Shown: one piece after another, positions 32,083-42,120 of the stretch
How the letters are laid out: each line of letters opens with the position of its first letter
How positions within the stretch are numbered: the first letter of the stretch is position 1
DNA from: Vespula vulgaris
Taxonomy: Eukaryota; Arthropoda; Insecta; Hymenoptera; Vespidae
Assembly (NCBI RefSeq): GCF_905475345.1
Contig: NC_066586.1
Location: 2,816,001-2,880,000, forward strand
DNA: 64,000 nucleotides
Direction of reading: 5' to 3'
Program-made: the position numbers and the translations under genes
The notes under the pieces: generated by a model
The model's input: the letters and a program-made list of their open reading frames with translations, nothing else
Told to the model about the DNA's origin: nothing
Databases searched by the model: none

Positions 32083-32280
32083 CATGCGAGCCGTTCCGTA
32101 TCGCGACGTTTTTCGCGATAGCACTGCGACGATATAAAAAGTCGGGCGATTTTTCTTCGAAAAATCTCGGTGGTCGACGTAAAATATTATCCAGAAAAAG
32201 GGCCGAGTAGAAAATTATGAATTTATTAGATCTCGGGCGGGGCATGCTCGATTGAATTTCGAGCAACGCGTTTGTCCTGC

Positions 32281-32356
32281 CCTCTCTCTCTCTCTCTCTC
32301 TCACACACATACACACACACACATACACACATACGTACACGTACACGTACACATAT
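32281..32356 (+). repeat. (CT)n, (AC)n and ACGTAC array
   Basis: CT passes to ACACAT units and then to GTACAC units ending in ATATATAG. Confidence 0.92.
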
Positions 32357-32482
32357 ATAGACTAACCATCCCATTCGTTAGATCACTATTTCAAAAGAAA
32401 GGAGAAAATGATCTAAACACGAAAATGCAAAATTTTATCCACGACGTATGTAATACCCTTCCTTCCAGGAAACACGATTCTC

Positions 32483-32689
32483 ATGCAAAATAGAAAATCT
32501 ACAAGAATACTTTGGCTATTCTGTTTTAACGTTAAGATAAGGTTGACGCTAGTAAATATTCTATTGTACATGGGCTTTAATTTACGTTCTCAGAGGATAC
32601 AGTTAGGTACCTACCTACATACTCTTGGACGCGTACGTGCAGCGGTATGGACGTGGCTTAATCTATGCTCGCGAGCTCCGGGCATTTAG
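32483..32689 (+). CDS. Small ATG frame, 68 codons, doubtful
   Basis: ATG at 32483 opens 68 codons to TAG at 32687-32689 without repeat content. The product would be basic with a hydrophobic centre (LTLVNILLYMGF). Start context is weak (CTCATGC), there is no poly(A) signal close by, and frames of this length are common by chance. Confidence 0.1.
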   Translation: MQNRKSTRILWLFCFNVKIRLTLVNILLYMGFNLRSQRIQLGTYLHTLGRVRAAVWTWLNLCSRAPGI

Positions 32690-32740
32690 GGTGTGGCACT
32701 GCTTTGCGTGGATCGTAAGCTTGTATGTTTCTTAGTGTAT

Positions 32741-32800
32741 GTACATATATATATATATATGTATAGTATATACGTATGTGTATATGTACGTACGTGTATG
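32741..32800 (+). repeat. AT and GTAC-rich repeat
   Basis: ACATATATATATATATGTATAG passes to GTATATGTACGTACGTG. Confidence 0.88.
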
Positions 32801-32952
32801 TGACCGGGGAACAGTAATGAGCACGACGACAGGATAAATCACTCCTTCCTCCCGCGACGAGGATAATCATAATCCCTCGCGATCCTCTTCTCGGGAGTCC
32901 TCGCGTGGCTCGCGTGGATCGAGCTGTCTGTCTTTCTCTTTCTCTTCATCTT

Positions 32953-32953
32953 C

Positions 32954-33011
<58 letters not shown>

Positions 33012-33030
33012 CTCTCTCTATCTCTCTCTT
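32953..33030 (+). repeat. (CT)n and (TATC)n array
   Basis: CT runs, then about six TATC units at about 32993-33014, then CTCTAT units. Confidence 0.93.
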
Positions 33031-33218
33031 TACACTCACCACTACTATACGCTCGCGACTCGAGCTACCGAATTCATTTTCCTCTGATTCCTTCCGTCTC
33101 CGGAGAAATTCCACGCGACGGAATTCCCTTCCTTCTCTTCCTTATCCTTCTTCTTCGTTCTCTCTTTTCTCCCTTTTCCTTATTTTCTTTCTTTCTTTCT
33201 TTTTTTTTCTTCCTTCAG

Positions 33219-33272
33219 CCGAAGCTTCTCGACACCTTAGCGTCTTGGGAAAATCTCGACGAAGACCTTTAA
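33219..33272 (+). CDS. Candidate short terminal exon
   Basis: One of the best pyrimidine tracts in the window (CT- and T-rich from about 33120) ends in CTTCCTTCAG at 33218. The next 17 codons read PKLLDTLASWENLDEDL before TAA at 33270-33272; a second frame is open for 22 codons. No AATAAA follows nearby. It is too short to judge. Confidence 0.12.
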   Translation, partial: PKLLDTLASWENLDEDL

Positions 33273-33688
33273 GAAAGATAGACAGATAGGTAAAAAGTAA
33301 AAAAAAAAAAACAAAAAAAAAAGAAAGAGAAAATGAAAGAAAGAAAGAAAGAGCTATGTCTTGATGATGAAAGATAGAAAGAGATAAAAGAATGCTTCTG
33401 AAGATACATATTATTAATAACGTAATGAAACCGTCCAGATGGTAGAGCTTCGATAATTTTTTTCGATTATCTTACGAAACTCGTTACCTCCCTTCTACCT
33501 ACTGTCCTTCTCCTTCCCCTTCCCCTCCCCACCCATTAGAGTAGGTTCTCGTTTTAAAAAATATTTTCTCTCGTTTATCGCGTAGGAGAGATTTTCGAGT
33601 TGGAGAGATCTTTCGTACGAGAGATCGCAAATGAATCTACGGCTTTTTTCTACGGATGGATCGAGGGCTAGGGGGTTTAGGGGTAGGG

Positions 33689-33853
33689 CTAGGGGTACCA
33701 CAAAACAGGATCCACGGTGGACTTAAACGAAAGGTAATGTCCTTCCGTGCCATTTCCAGGCCTCCTTACGAGCACGTTAACGGCATATTTTTGTCGGCCG
33801 TAACTCGGCTTTATTGGACAATTAACGTTTTCCCCGAAACCCGCGGTCGTCAT
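33689..33853 (-). CDS. Small ATG frame, 54 codons, minus strand, doubtful
   Basis: The minus-strand ATG at plus 33851-33853 opens 54 codons to TAG, with mixed protein-like composition (KPSYGRQKYAVNVLVRRPG). The plus strand of the same segment has an equally protein-like ATG frame from 33656, with a possible donor AAAG/GTAATG near 33734 and a possible acceptor TTTCCAG near 33760. With both strands open, chance or conserved regulatory DNA is a simple explanation. Confidence 0.12.
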   Translation of the reverse strand: MTTAGFGENVNCPIKPSYGRQKYAVNVLVRRPGNGTEGHYLSFKSTVDPVLWYP

Positions 33854-33854
33854 C

Positions 33855-34060
33855 GTGTTTCTCTCTCTTTTTCTCTCTTTCACCTTTCCTCTCCTTTTTT
33901 ATTGCGATAAGAACTCTCTTCTTCTCTCGTTTTTCTTTTCTCTTTCTTTCTCTCTTTTTCTCTCTCTATTTCTCATTCACTCTCATTCACTCTCTGTCTC
34001 TCTTTTTCTTTCTGTCTCTGTTTCTCTCTCTCTCTCTCTTTTTCTTTCCTCCTTTTTTTA
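33855..34060 (+). repeat. CT-rich pyrimidine tract
   Basis: About 200 bases of CT, TTTC and CACTCT units with a short AC-free break GATAAGAA near 33907. Confidence 0.88.
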
Positions 34061-34069
34061 ATCTCGCAT

Positions 34070-34200
34070 CATGGGTACGACGACTATGGCCACGGTCGCA
34101 GTGGAATGAGATATTTCGGAATAATGAGCGTGGTTGGGCGTGCCACCGGATAAACTGTATTTATGAGGCTTGCCTACCTCGCAGCTTTCTTCGGATTAAA
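34070..34200. promoter_or_regulatory. Repeat-free island, possible regulatory element
   Basis: Mixed-composition DNA after a CT array, with GTGGAATG (TEAD/Scalloped-type GGAATG), CGGAATAATGAG, GTGGTTGGGCGTGCCAC (short imperfect inverted repeat) and ATTTATGAGG (Abd-B-like). Nothing coding was convincing here. Confidence 0.12.
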
Positions 34201-35435
34201 GTCCTTCCCGATCTACGCTATATCGTTGTAGCCGATTCTACGTACCCGGTGTCTTTCGCGAAAATTCATGCCGATCGAGTAAATGCGATCGAATTCGACG
34301 TGTTTTGTGAAAAAGAAAGAAAAATAATCTCTTTTCTTTTCTTTTTTTTTTGTTAAACAAATCTGACGAATAAATTTCTATGTTATCCGATATGATGGAA
34401 TATGATTTGTTCGAAATTTCTTGCAATAGGTCAAATTTACCAACTTTTACAGGTTAGTCTCGTTCTTGTACGCGTGAAAACATTTTAATAGTATTTAAAA
34501 ATCGCTTTAAGGATTACTTGCCGAAACAAAAAGAAGAAAAAAAAATGAAAAAGAAAAATAGCTCACTATAGCAAGTGGACAGCTATCGTTAGGAAAAGTC
34601 ATAGCGTTCAAAGGGTTAATGATTGTAAACTCCAGAAGGCTACGAGTCCGCCATTAAAAGAAGAGACAGGACGTTCGTAGTTCACGGTACAAAGAACGAG
34701 AAGGAATGTGTGCTCGGTCTTTCCGAGTGAACATTTCTTCGCAACGTGCAAATCTTCCACGAGCTTCTCTCAAAGGAATTTAATGGTTGAGTCGAGGAGA
34801 AGTTTGTCATTCCCCGTATTCATAACCGAAGGAAAAGAAGCAGACACACGGTTACTCTTCTCTTTTTACGTGCGTCAACCGCGCAAACTTTACACGTTGG
34901 TACTTTCTTCTTCTCGTTTTTCTCGTCCCTTGAGCGTTCCTTAAAAGTGGATTCGCGCGATGCACCAACGCCCTTACCCCTGCTTAAGAAATTTTACATT
35001 TCGCTTATCGTACATGATATACAGGGTGACTCATCTTGAATATATTTTTTGACCTGGAATTATTCAACAGTTTTTCCTCTTATAAATATACTCGTTAAAA
35101 TTTTTAATAAGTCAATACTGTTACTCCGACAGTTTTCCTGTTTTCTGTTTTCCTCTTTCCTTCGCGATTATGAGATCGTTGCTATCTAATATCAAGACAA
35201 GAGTATAGGTTAAAGGACGTTAAAGCATTATGACGGTGGAAGGTTCGAAGTTACAATTACCGTAGGGTTAAGGGGTTGACAACGGCCACAGGAGAAGGGC
35301 GGTGCGAAAGGTCGCTCGAGGGCTAGAGAAGTGGTTGCTGGCATAATTCGTATTGTGGTCGCAATGCCGCTGGCGCGTCAAAGTACCCCACGTAATCGCG
35401 AAGCGAGTGAGCGAGTGAGGGTGGAAGGGACAGAA

Positions 35436-35436
<1 letters not shown>
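34201..35436. other. Unassigned AT-rich DNA
   Basis: Apart from the ACAGGGTG motif at 35018, I see nothing supported. A 78-codon plus frame at 34708-34944 starts without an ATG and lacks splice sites. Confidence 0.5.
35018..35060 (+). mobile_element. Possible end of a dispersed repeat (ACAGGGTG motif)
   Basis: TATACAGGGTGACTC opens an AT-rich stretch. ACAGGGTG is a common terminal motif of dispersed insect repeats. A second copy lies at 46940. Beyond the motif the two loci share little, so this is tentative. Confidence 0.2.
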
Positions 35437-35469
<33 letters not shown>

Positions 35470-35675
35470 TAGCTACATTCTTCCGCGTTTTTCGCACTCG
35501 AGTACATTCCGACAATTCTAATTCGTAACGTGGACTCGAGGAGAAAGAGAGAGAGAGAGAGAGAGAGAGACCAGCTCGAAAACGTTCGCTAAAGCGCAGG
35601 TGCACTTCGTGCGTCCAATAAAAGGGAAGGAAAACGGGGATTGTTGTTACGTTTCGAGAGAGAGAGAGAGAGAAG
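35437..35675 (+). repeat. Three (GA)n runs
   Basis: GA runs at about 35447-35469, 35541-35572 and 35657-35674, with CpG-rich DNA between them. Confidence 0.9.
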
Positions 35676-37579
35676 GTAAAAGGTGTAAGAGAAAAATGTG
35701 AAAATGGTGAACGGGGTACAACGCGATTCTGGTGAGCCCGACGTGCGACCGGCTTGATTGTCGCCACCGCTCGCTAACAATCGCAGTTTGTTATTCGGTC
35801 CAATTAAAACATCCTCTCGCTTCGACCTCGTCGCCAGCAACCTTTCCTTTTTCCTCCTTTTTTATGCAGCCCTCATCTACACAAACCACCCACTCTCCTC
35901 TTTCTCTTTTCCTTTTACAAAAGTTCATTGATACAATATGCACGCTACGCAAGCTTGCCTCTATGCCTATGCTTTAACCCTTCTACCTTTTTCTCCCTTT
36001 TATATATCCTTATTCTCTGCTACTCCCGTATACGTTCTCCGTCGTCTCTCATTGCTTTCTTGTATTCTTTCATTCATTTATTAACACCGGTCTTCTTCGT
36101 CCTTTACTGTTGTATCTCGATCCTTTATCAATTTGCGTCTACTTATATAGTATGTACTTATATACGTACGTACATACATACACACATACATATATATATT
36201 ATTTGATCGATTTACTTAAAAAAAAAAAAAAAAAGAAAGAAAATTTCTCATCAAAGTTACTAAAGTTAAACGATTCCTTTCGTTTGTTCAACGTTCGAAA
36301 ATGTCCACTAGCAATTTTTCAGCAATGTTTTTCTTCAAGCATTAGAAACAAGCACTCGAATTTAATGCGATTCCCGTGTACGACCATTCCGCCTGTGTTC
36401 TCCTATCGGAACGCCATTTTGGGTTCTCTGTCACCGAGAAGTACACCCTTTCGTCGGCCTTAAGAAGTCCTCGAGTTCCGGCGGACCACTCCAAACTATT
36501 TTCGTATCGCTATGAAAAGAAATCGATAAAGCTGGCGGAGGGCGACTCGAGTGAATAGACAAGAAGGGTTCTTCTATGGGCGAACATGACTTTTTAGAAA
36601 AAGACTTTGACGTCGTTTATAGTCACGATCCGAATCTTTACCTATTTTTATCTTAACGTTCTTTCTCTTTTTTCGATTCCTTTCCTTTCGATTTTGTTCT
36701 TTTTATTCTTCTTTTTTTGTTTCTCTTTTTTTTTATTTTGAATTTTCGATGACGTCGATACGTAAGACACTTCGAAGATACAAATCATTTGTATCTTTTT
36801 TTCGACGCGAGAAAGTATCGTAAATTTGAAAGAGGGGAAGAGAGAGAAAGAGAAAAGAAAGAAAGAAAAAGAAAGGATACGAAACACTTACTCGAGATTA
36901 TAAATCGCGGTTGATTTAACGAACTGAAAACCGTGTGAAAACGAACACGCGGCGTTTAAATTCGTTGTTCGCCCTTTGATTCGGTACACACGGGCCGGGC
37001 TAACACACCCTTTTTAGAATCGCAGCACGTGTCAACGCGCTTTAAAAGTACCGTTCTCGATACGATACGCAAGACGATTCGAAACTTTTAGCAGGCCAAA
37101 CAGTGCGTGTTTCGAGTTACCTAGTCCAATACGAATGCCTTGGTATGCGGGCTCGAGTACATATTATTGTTTTTAGTACAAACATACTTTATTGACGCAA
37201 AGTCTCCGTTATTTTCCATTCTTATAATGGATTAAATAAGTTCGAACTACGGTATCTATATATTTTTTTAAAGGACACGCGAAATCAAATGTTCTTTCAA
37301 ATTATTTTTTCCCTTTCGTATAACAATTCAATTGATTTCCATTGTTTTCCTATTCTTCGAAATGTTTTCTAAATACTTTTCTAATCAAAGTTTCTTAAAT
37401 CTTATCGAGATATAATATAGTAGAATGCAAGGGAAACATTAAATTGTATTTTAATATTAAATTGTAAAACGCGGTATACGAATTCCTAACAAATTAGAGA
37501 CAATCGGATTTGTCTCTTGTTTATTTTTTTCTTTTCTTTTCTTTTTTTTTGTTGTTTTGACGAAATTTGAAAAACGACT
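35676..37579. other. Unassigned DNA
   Basis: C- and T-rich DNA to 36060, AT-rich DNA, and a mixed patch at 36290-36560 with two overlapping protein-like frames (one ending SIKLAEGDSSE at 36558) but no start or acceptor. CpG-rich at 36900-37150. No supported gene. Confidence 0.45.
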
Positions 37580-37597
37580 AATGTGGATATCCACATT
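37580..37597. repeat. 18-bp perfect palindrome
   Basis: AATGTGGATATCCACATT is its own reverse complement. It lies in AT-rich, otherwise unremarkable DNA. Confidence 0.93.
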
Positions 37598-38470
37598 GCT
37601 TTCGCGAGGGAGCATCGTAATGAGAGAAAATTATAACGAATAAAATGTACGAGCGAGTACGATGTTAAATGCAGAAATTGTTTCCTGATTTTCTCGATTT
37701 ATTTATGGACCTGGAGTTCGTTCTTTCGAGCGAAGAACATCCAGTCGTTATTCTCCCAGTTCTATCTATCTTTCTCTCTCTCTCTCTCTCTCTTCTCTTT
37801 ATTTCTCTCTTTTTCCCTTTCTTTCTCTTTCTATTGCTTTTTTCTCACCCCTTGACAATAGCCATTATTTTTACTGAGATTCCGTCGGCGTTTATTTATT
37901 TTGTTTGTTTGCTCTTTTCCTCTCTCTCTCTCGCACGCCTTTTCCCTCAGATCCCTCTTTCTCGCCCTCTTCGGCAGATAGTAGAATAAAGAATCGGTGC
38001 CGATCGCAATATGAAAACGGAGGAAGGCAACGTATGGTCATCGAAAGGACGATTTACCGCGAAATCGAAGCACGTGTTTTTGGCAGCAGAAGCCAGAACG
38101 CTGACAATGTTCGATAACTCAAACAACTCTCAGTAGTTGTACCCAGTCACTCTCTTCCTCTTCGTCTCAGCCTCATTTAATCTCTCCTCTAAATTACGAT
38201 ATCCTCGCGATTAATGTATATTTATCCCAATCCTCTTCTTCCGTCTATCCGTACGAACGTTAAAACGAAGAAACAAAAAAAAAAAAAAGAATAAAAAAAC
38301 ATTTCGAGCACACGTTTGTATTTCAGAAGAAAACTTATTTTTATATAAAAATCAACTTTTTTTTTTCTTCCACTAATGATAATTTGTCAAAGCGCAATTA
38401 AAAGTGAAAGAAAGTTTTTTTCAGGTAGGTAGTGTAGTGAGGGTGTGTGTTACCGGTACGATGTAAAAGG
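37598..38470. other. Unassigned DNA
   Basis: A CT tract at 37770-37850. CCCTCAG near 37948 is acceptor-like and leads to 13 open codons, then TAGAATAAAG, which contains AATAAA. Too short to support. Confidence 0.5.
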
Positions 38471-38510
38471 TATAAAAGGGGTTCTTTAATAGTGAACCGC
38501 AAATGCAGTC
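38471..38510 (+). promoter_or_regulatory. Candidate core promoter (TATA box plus initiator-like motif)
   Basis: TATAAAAGG at 38471-38479 matches the insect TATA box, and GCAGTC at about 38504-38509, near the arthropod initiator TCAGT, lies roughly 33 bases downstream, the usual distance. No downstream promoter element was evident. The following 150 bases are an island with TAATCC and TGTGGTT motifs. Confidence 0.22.
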
Positions 38511-38519
38511 GATCGTCCA

Positions 38520-38700
38520 AGGGTGCAATCAATTATCTGGCAGTATAACCGCCGACTAATCTGTCTAATCCCAAACGCAGAGGGCAGCCAGCGAAGCGCG
38601 GCATACTCGCTCGTCGATCGCAATTACCGGGCTGTGGTTAATAAGGAGATCACCGAGGGGTGATTTCCTGGGACGGAGGTGCACACGTACCTAGTAGTAG
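38520..38700. promoter_or_regulatory. Enhancer-like island with TAATCC and Runt-type sites
   Basis: Repeat-free DNA with balanced composition. It contains CTAATCCC at 38565-38572, which matches the Lys50 homeodomain (Otd/Bcd/Gsc) site, CTAATC at 38556, CAATTA cores, and TGTGGTT at 38633-38639, the Runt/Lozenge site. Function is inferred only. Confidence 0.2.
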
Positions 38701-38794
38701 AGGGAGAGAGAACTTGCTGGCTGAGAGCAATGGCGAACCCAGTGCTACGGTGGATGGGCTTTGAGTTATATGCGCGCTATCGACAGCTATGGAG

Positions 38795-38875
38795 AAGGAG
38801 AGAGAAAGAGAGAGAGAGAGAGAGACAGAAAATGGGGGAGAGAGAAGAAGAGAGAGAGAGAGAGAGAGAGAAAGG
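38795..38875 (+). repeat. (GA)n arrays
   Basis: Two GA runs (about 38805-38825 and 38848-38872) split by CAGAAAATGGGGGAG. Confidence 0.92.
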
Positions 38876-39074
38876 GAGATTGGTGAAGGAGACGTACGGG
38901 GTTGTTCGATCGCAATGGTGACGGTGGTGGCTCGACCAAGAGGGCAGACGCGGACCGGCGAGCACATTCACTCGTCCTGATAATCGGCTTACGGATTGCC
39001 AATCATCGGTCAAAGAGCCGACGAGGACAAGGAAGCAGGACGAGCTTTTCTTAGACCCGCTTCACATTTTCCCT

Positions 39075-39182
39075 CGTCTTCCATTCTTTTTCTTCTTTCT
39101 TCTTCCTTCTCCTTCTTCTCTTCTTCTTCTTCTCTTCTCCTCCTCCTTCTTCTTCTTCTTCTTCTTCTTCTTCTTCCTTCTT
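39075..39182 (+). repeat. (CTT)n array
   Basis: CTT and CCT triplets over about 100 bases, near-perfect at about 39146-39176. Confidence 0.92.
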
Positions 39183-39619
39183 ATCTTGGTCTTTTTTTTC
39201 CTTTTTCCTCTCTATTCCTAGTTCTTCGTTTCTCCTGCATTATTTTTCTTTCTTTCTTTTCTTTTTCTTTTTTGTCGAACCATTATTCTTCTATTCGTTT
39301 TATTCGCAATATCATTCAAATGACGAAATTTCTTTCTTTTTTTCGAAGAAAGAAAAGTTTCAATTTTTTATGTTCAAAGCTTTAATCTGATATATCATAA
39401 TTTCTTATTTATCCTTGCGTTTCCTCGTATTTTTATATCGCCTATGATTCTTCTTAATTTTCGTGATATCGTATCGAAACGAAACGAAACGAGTCTGTTC
39501 CCTCCCGGGCACTTATAATTTACCTGTGGGTAATTAAAAGCATCCGATCGAACACTTTCGATGTATTTCGAAACGAGAGACGGAGATCGTCGATACAACG
39601 AAGCCTACCTACAGAATGT
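39183..39619. other. Unassigned AT-rich DNA
   Basis: T-rich, with a run of CGAAACGAAACGAAACGAG near 39476. No gene seen. Confidence 0.55.
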
Positions 39620-39730
39620 CGGAGTGGTTCTAATTAATTAACACCTGGCCAGGAAAACTAGGCACCACTGGGTGTGTTTCGTGGCTATAACAACCTCTAA
39701 TTAGTAGCAGCGCACGCGGTAATTAGTGTT
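39620..39730. promoter_or_regulatory. Homeodomain-site cluster with E-box
   Basis: About 100 bases hold TAATTAATTA (39631-39640), CACCTG (39642-39647), the palindrome CCTGGCCAGG (39644-39653), CTAATTAG (39697-39704) and GGTAATTAG (about 39718-39726). This density of Q50-type homeodomain cores beside an E-box suggests a developmental enhancer. Confidence 0.25.
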
Positions 39731-40002
39731 TACACGTCATTATCGGCGATCGAATTCGATAGAATCAATTATAAAATATGTCGGCCATTTGTTGGTTTAC
39801 GTACGTGTACTACGTGTGTGCGTGGTTGATTGCACACGTGCATTTGTATGCGTGTGTATGTGTGAACGAGAATATATGTACATACAAACGTGTACACACA
39901 TACGTAGATGAAAGAATACGTTTGTAGGAGAACGGGAAGCTGGGCGTAACACTCTCGACACCTTTGCAACCTCTCGTCCCCTGCAGTCATACCCTCTCAC
40001 TC

Positions 40003-40085
40003 CATCTCCTTCTCCTCCTCCTCCTCCTCCTCCTCTTCTACCTCCACCTCCTCTTCCTCTTCCTCTTCTACCTCGACCTCTTGCT
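40003..40085 (+). repeat. (CCT)n array
   Basis: CCT, CTT and CTA triplets over about 80 bases. Confidence 0.92.
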
Positions 40086-40467
40086 TCTCCAACCTCTGCT
40101 AGCGTCGATCTCTTGTCTCTCTTTTCCACCGAAAGCTGGCTCAGCTTGACCCGCATCGTCGAATCGGCAATTTCCGGCTCGGCTGAAATAAAATTTCGCC
40201 GCCGAAGGAAAAGCCAGCGTACGGCTTGGAACGTCGACGGTGATAATTATTGTCGACCAATTAGGACCATTTCGATGGCACCTCGATAGAACGAGAAGAA
40301 GAAGATAGAAAGAGAAAGAAAGAGAGAGAGAAAGAGAAAGAAAAAAAGGAGTCGAGGTGGACGGTCGATTTTTACGAGAAATCAGCGATTTTCCACCTTT
40401 CTATCCACCCTATGGTCTTTCCATTATTTTTTGTCTTTCGTTTCTATCCTTTTCTTTCTCCCTTTCT

Positions 40468-40545
40468 CTTCCTCTCTCTCTCTCTCTCTCTTTCTCTCTT
40501 TTTCTTTCTCTCCCTTTTTCTTCTCTCTTTCTCTTTCACTTTCAT
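40468..40545 (+). repeat. CT-rich tract
   Basis: CT and TTTC units. A GA-rich counterpart lies 100 bases upstream at about 40308-40348. Confidence 0.9.
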
Positions 40546-40683
40546 TCTCCCATTCAATGAGATCCGAATCGAAGCTACCCTCACGTTAGAGTCGGTTCGA
40601 AGGTGGAGCAGAGGGTAAACACTTGTAGATTTGGTGCACGTTGCCAACGAATGGGCAAATAATTGGTGAGTTTCGCGAATCGA

Positions 40684-40722
40684 GTTGGTTGGTTGGTTGG
40701 TTGGTTGGTTGGTTGGTTGGTT
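40684..40722 (+). repeat. (GGTT)n array
   Basis: Nine to ten perfect GGTT units. Confidence 0.96.
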
Positions 40723-41131
40723 GATTTGTGCGCACGGAAGCTCTATCTCTCGCTCGGCATTCTTTCTCTCTATCTCTATCGTATACTCTACATTCTCGAT
40801 CTCTCGTTCTCCTCGCTAGGACTCTTTCTCTTTCAAAGTACTCGCGATTCGTCTATCTCGTTCGCGGCACGTCGCTTTCGTCGTAGGACTGAATGTTGGC
40901 ATGATTGAAGCCTCCCGTATACGACCGCGCGAACGCGCTTGGAATCTCTGATGACCCCGAGAAATTCGTCAATCCGCGTGGGCGCAGAATGAACTGATTA
41001 TTATTTTAGAATACTCCCGATACACAACAACCTTTTACACTCGATTACAATCGTTCATCTCGTGGACATCGATAACCAGCGTTTCAACTATTTTCCGCGT
41101 TTAGAATACGTAATAAATTGTCTCTCTTTCT

Positions 41132-41140
41132 TTTTTCTCT

Positions 41141-41180
<40 letters not shown>

Positions 41181-41182
41181 TT
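41132..41182 (+). repeat. (CTTT)n array
   Basis: About eleven CTTT units; more CTTT follows at 41237-41252. Confidence 0.94.
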
Positions 41183-41314
41183 TACTTTTCTGTTTGTTCA
41201 ACTTCGTTGTGGCTCATTTTAAAGGCAGATTTTTTCTTTCTTTCTTTCTCTCTTTCGTTTTCTTTTTTCTTTTTTCTTATTTTTTTTTTCTTTTTCCGTT
41301 TTTTTTTCTCCAAG

Positions 41315-41420
41315 CTAACAATACGCAACGACCTTTTACCTCCTCGAGTATTTTGAAACGCACGGGCCACGAGCACGAGATCAGGTCGATCGGATTTCGT
41401 CCCTCGGAAGCCATTATCAG
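41315..41420 (+). CDS. Candidate internal or terminal exon
   Basis: A very strong T-rich tract ends in TTCTCCAAG at 41314. Two of three frames stop within the first 50 bases. The third is open to CAG/GTGGAT at 41420 and reads as mixed sequence (LKRTGHEHEIRSIGFRPSEA). If the donor is not used, the frame continues to TAA at 41449-41451, giving a terminal exon. The first two bases, CT, complete a split codon. The open frame being the only one, and starting exactly at the tract end, is the support. Not recognised. Confidence 0.25.
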
Positions 41421-41804
41421 GTGGATCGATTCTCGAGATAGAGTGCCGTAAGGCCTATCGATAACGAGGCGAAATACTTTAAACCGAGTCTGATACATCG
41501 TCCCCCGGGGGTAAGGTTCACTCCGATGAAAGTTCTAAAACAGCCGCGATAAAATCCGTCCGCGTCATTCCGTCGTACTTTACGACCAGATGAACATCCC
41601 TTTATACTTCTACCCTTCGATAGGGTCTACAAAATCTCTTTCTCTAGCTTTCAACTCGAACTTTCAAACGGATACGGATATAGAAATAAAGTGAATTTTC
41701 TTCGTACCTCTGGTTGCTTTAATAATTCGTTGAATATAAGAGACAATGACGACGACGAAACTTTGTTTTAACGTTTTACTTCCATCTGCTAGGAAACTCG
41801 AATC

Positions 41805-41842
41805 GTTCTCTGCGTGAGCTCGGTGTGGTCCAAGCAGAGAAC
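41805..41842. repeat. Perfect 9-bp inverted repeat, 20-base loop
   Basis: GTTCTCTGC (41805-41813) and GCAGAGAAC (41834-41842) are exact complements around a GC-rich loop. GTTCTC/GAGAAC resembles half sites of hormone-receptor elements, but spacing does not fit. Confidence 0.9.
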
Positions 41843-41916
41843 AAGAGGGCGAGACACGAGACCCTTTATACTAGCTGGAATCAAATTCTCCAAGCTGAGT
41901 TAAGGCTCCACACGGA

Positions 41917-41940
41917 CGAGTAGCTCGTACGAGTAGCTAG
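41917..41940 (+). repeat. Short direct repeat
   Basis: ACGAGTAGCT occurs twice with CGT between the copies, about 80 bases after the 41805 inverted repeat. Confidence 0.7.
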
Positions 41941-41980
41941 GAAATGTCGTGCGATGTCAAAGCAGTTGACACGTCGTGTA

Positions 41981-41988
41981 GTACCCCT

Positions 41989-42019
<31 letters not shown>

Positions 42020-42120
42020 GTCTTTCTACCCTCCTACTTTCCCCCTTTTGGTCCCATTATTTAGCCAACATCGGAGTACGCGAGGGGGGGTCTTCTCTCT
42101 CTCTCTCTCTCTCTCTCTTC
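41981..42120 (+). repeat. Two (CT)n runs
   Basis: CT runs at about 41990-42020 and 42092-42118, separated by CCTCCTACTTTCCCCC and GC-rich DNA. Confidence 0.92.

Larger units (their letters stand above)
39731..41131. other. Unassigned DNA
   Basis: TACGTG/TGTGTG-rich at 39795-39910, the CCT array, ordinary CpG-containing DNA at 40110-40270, GA, CT and GGTT arrays. No supported gene. Confidence 0.5.
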
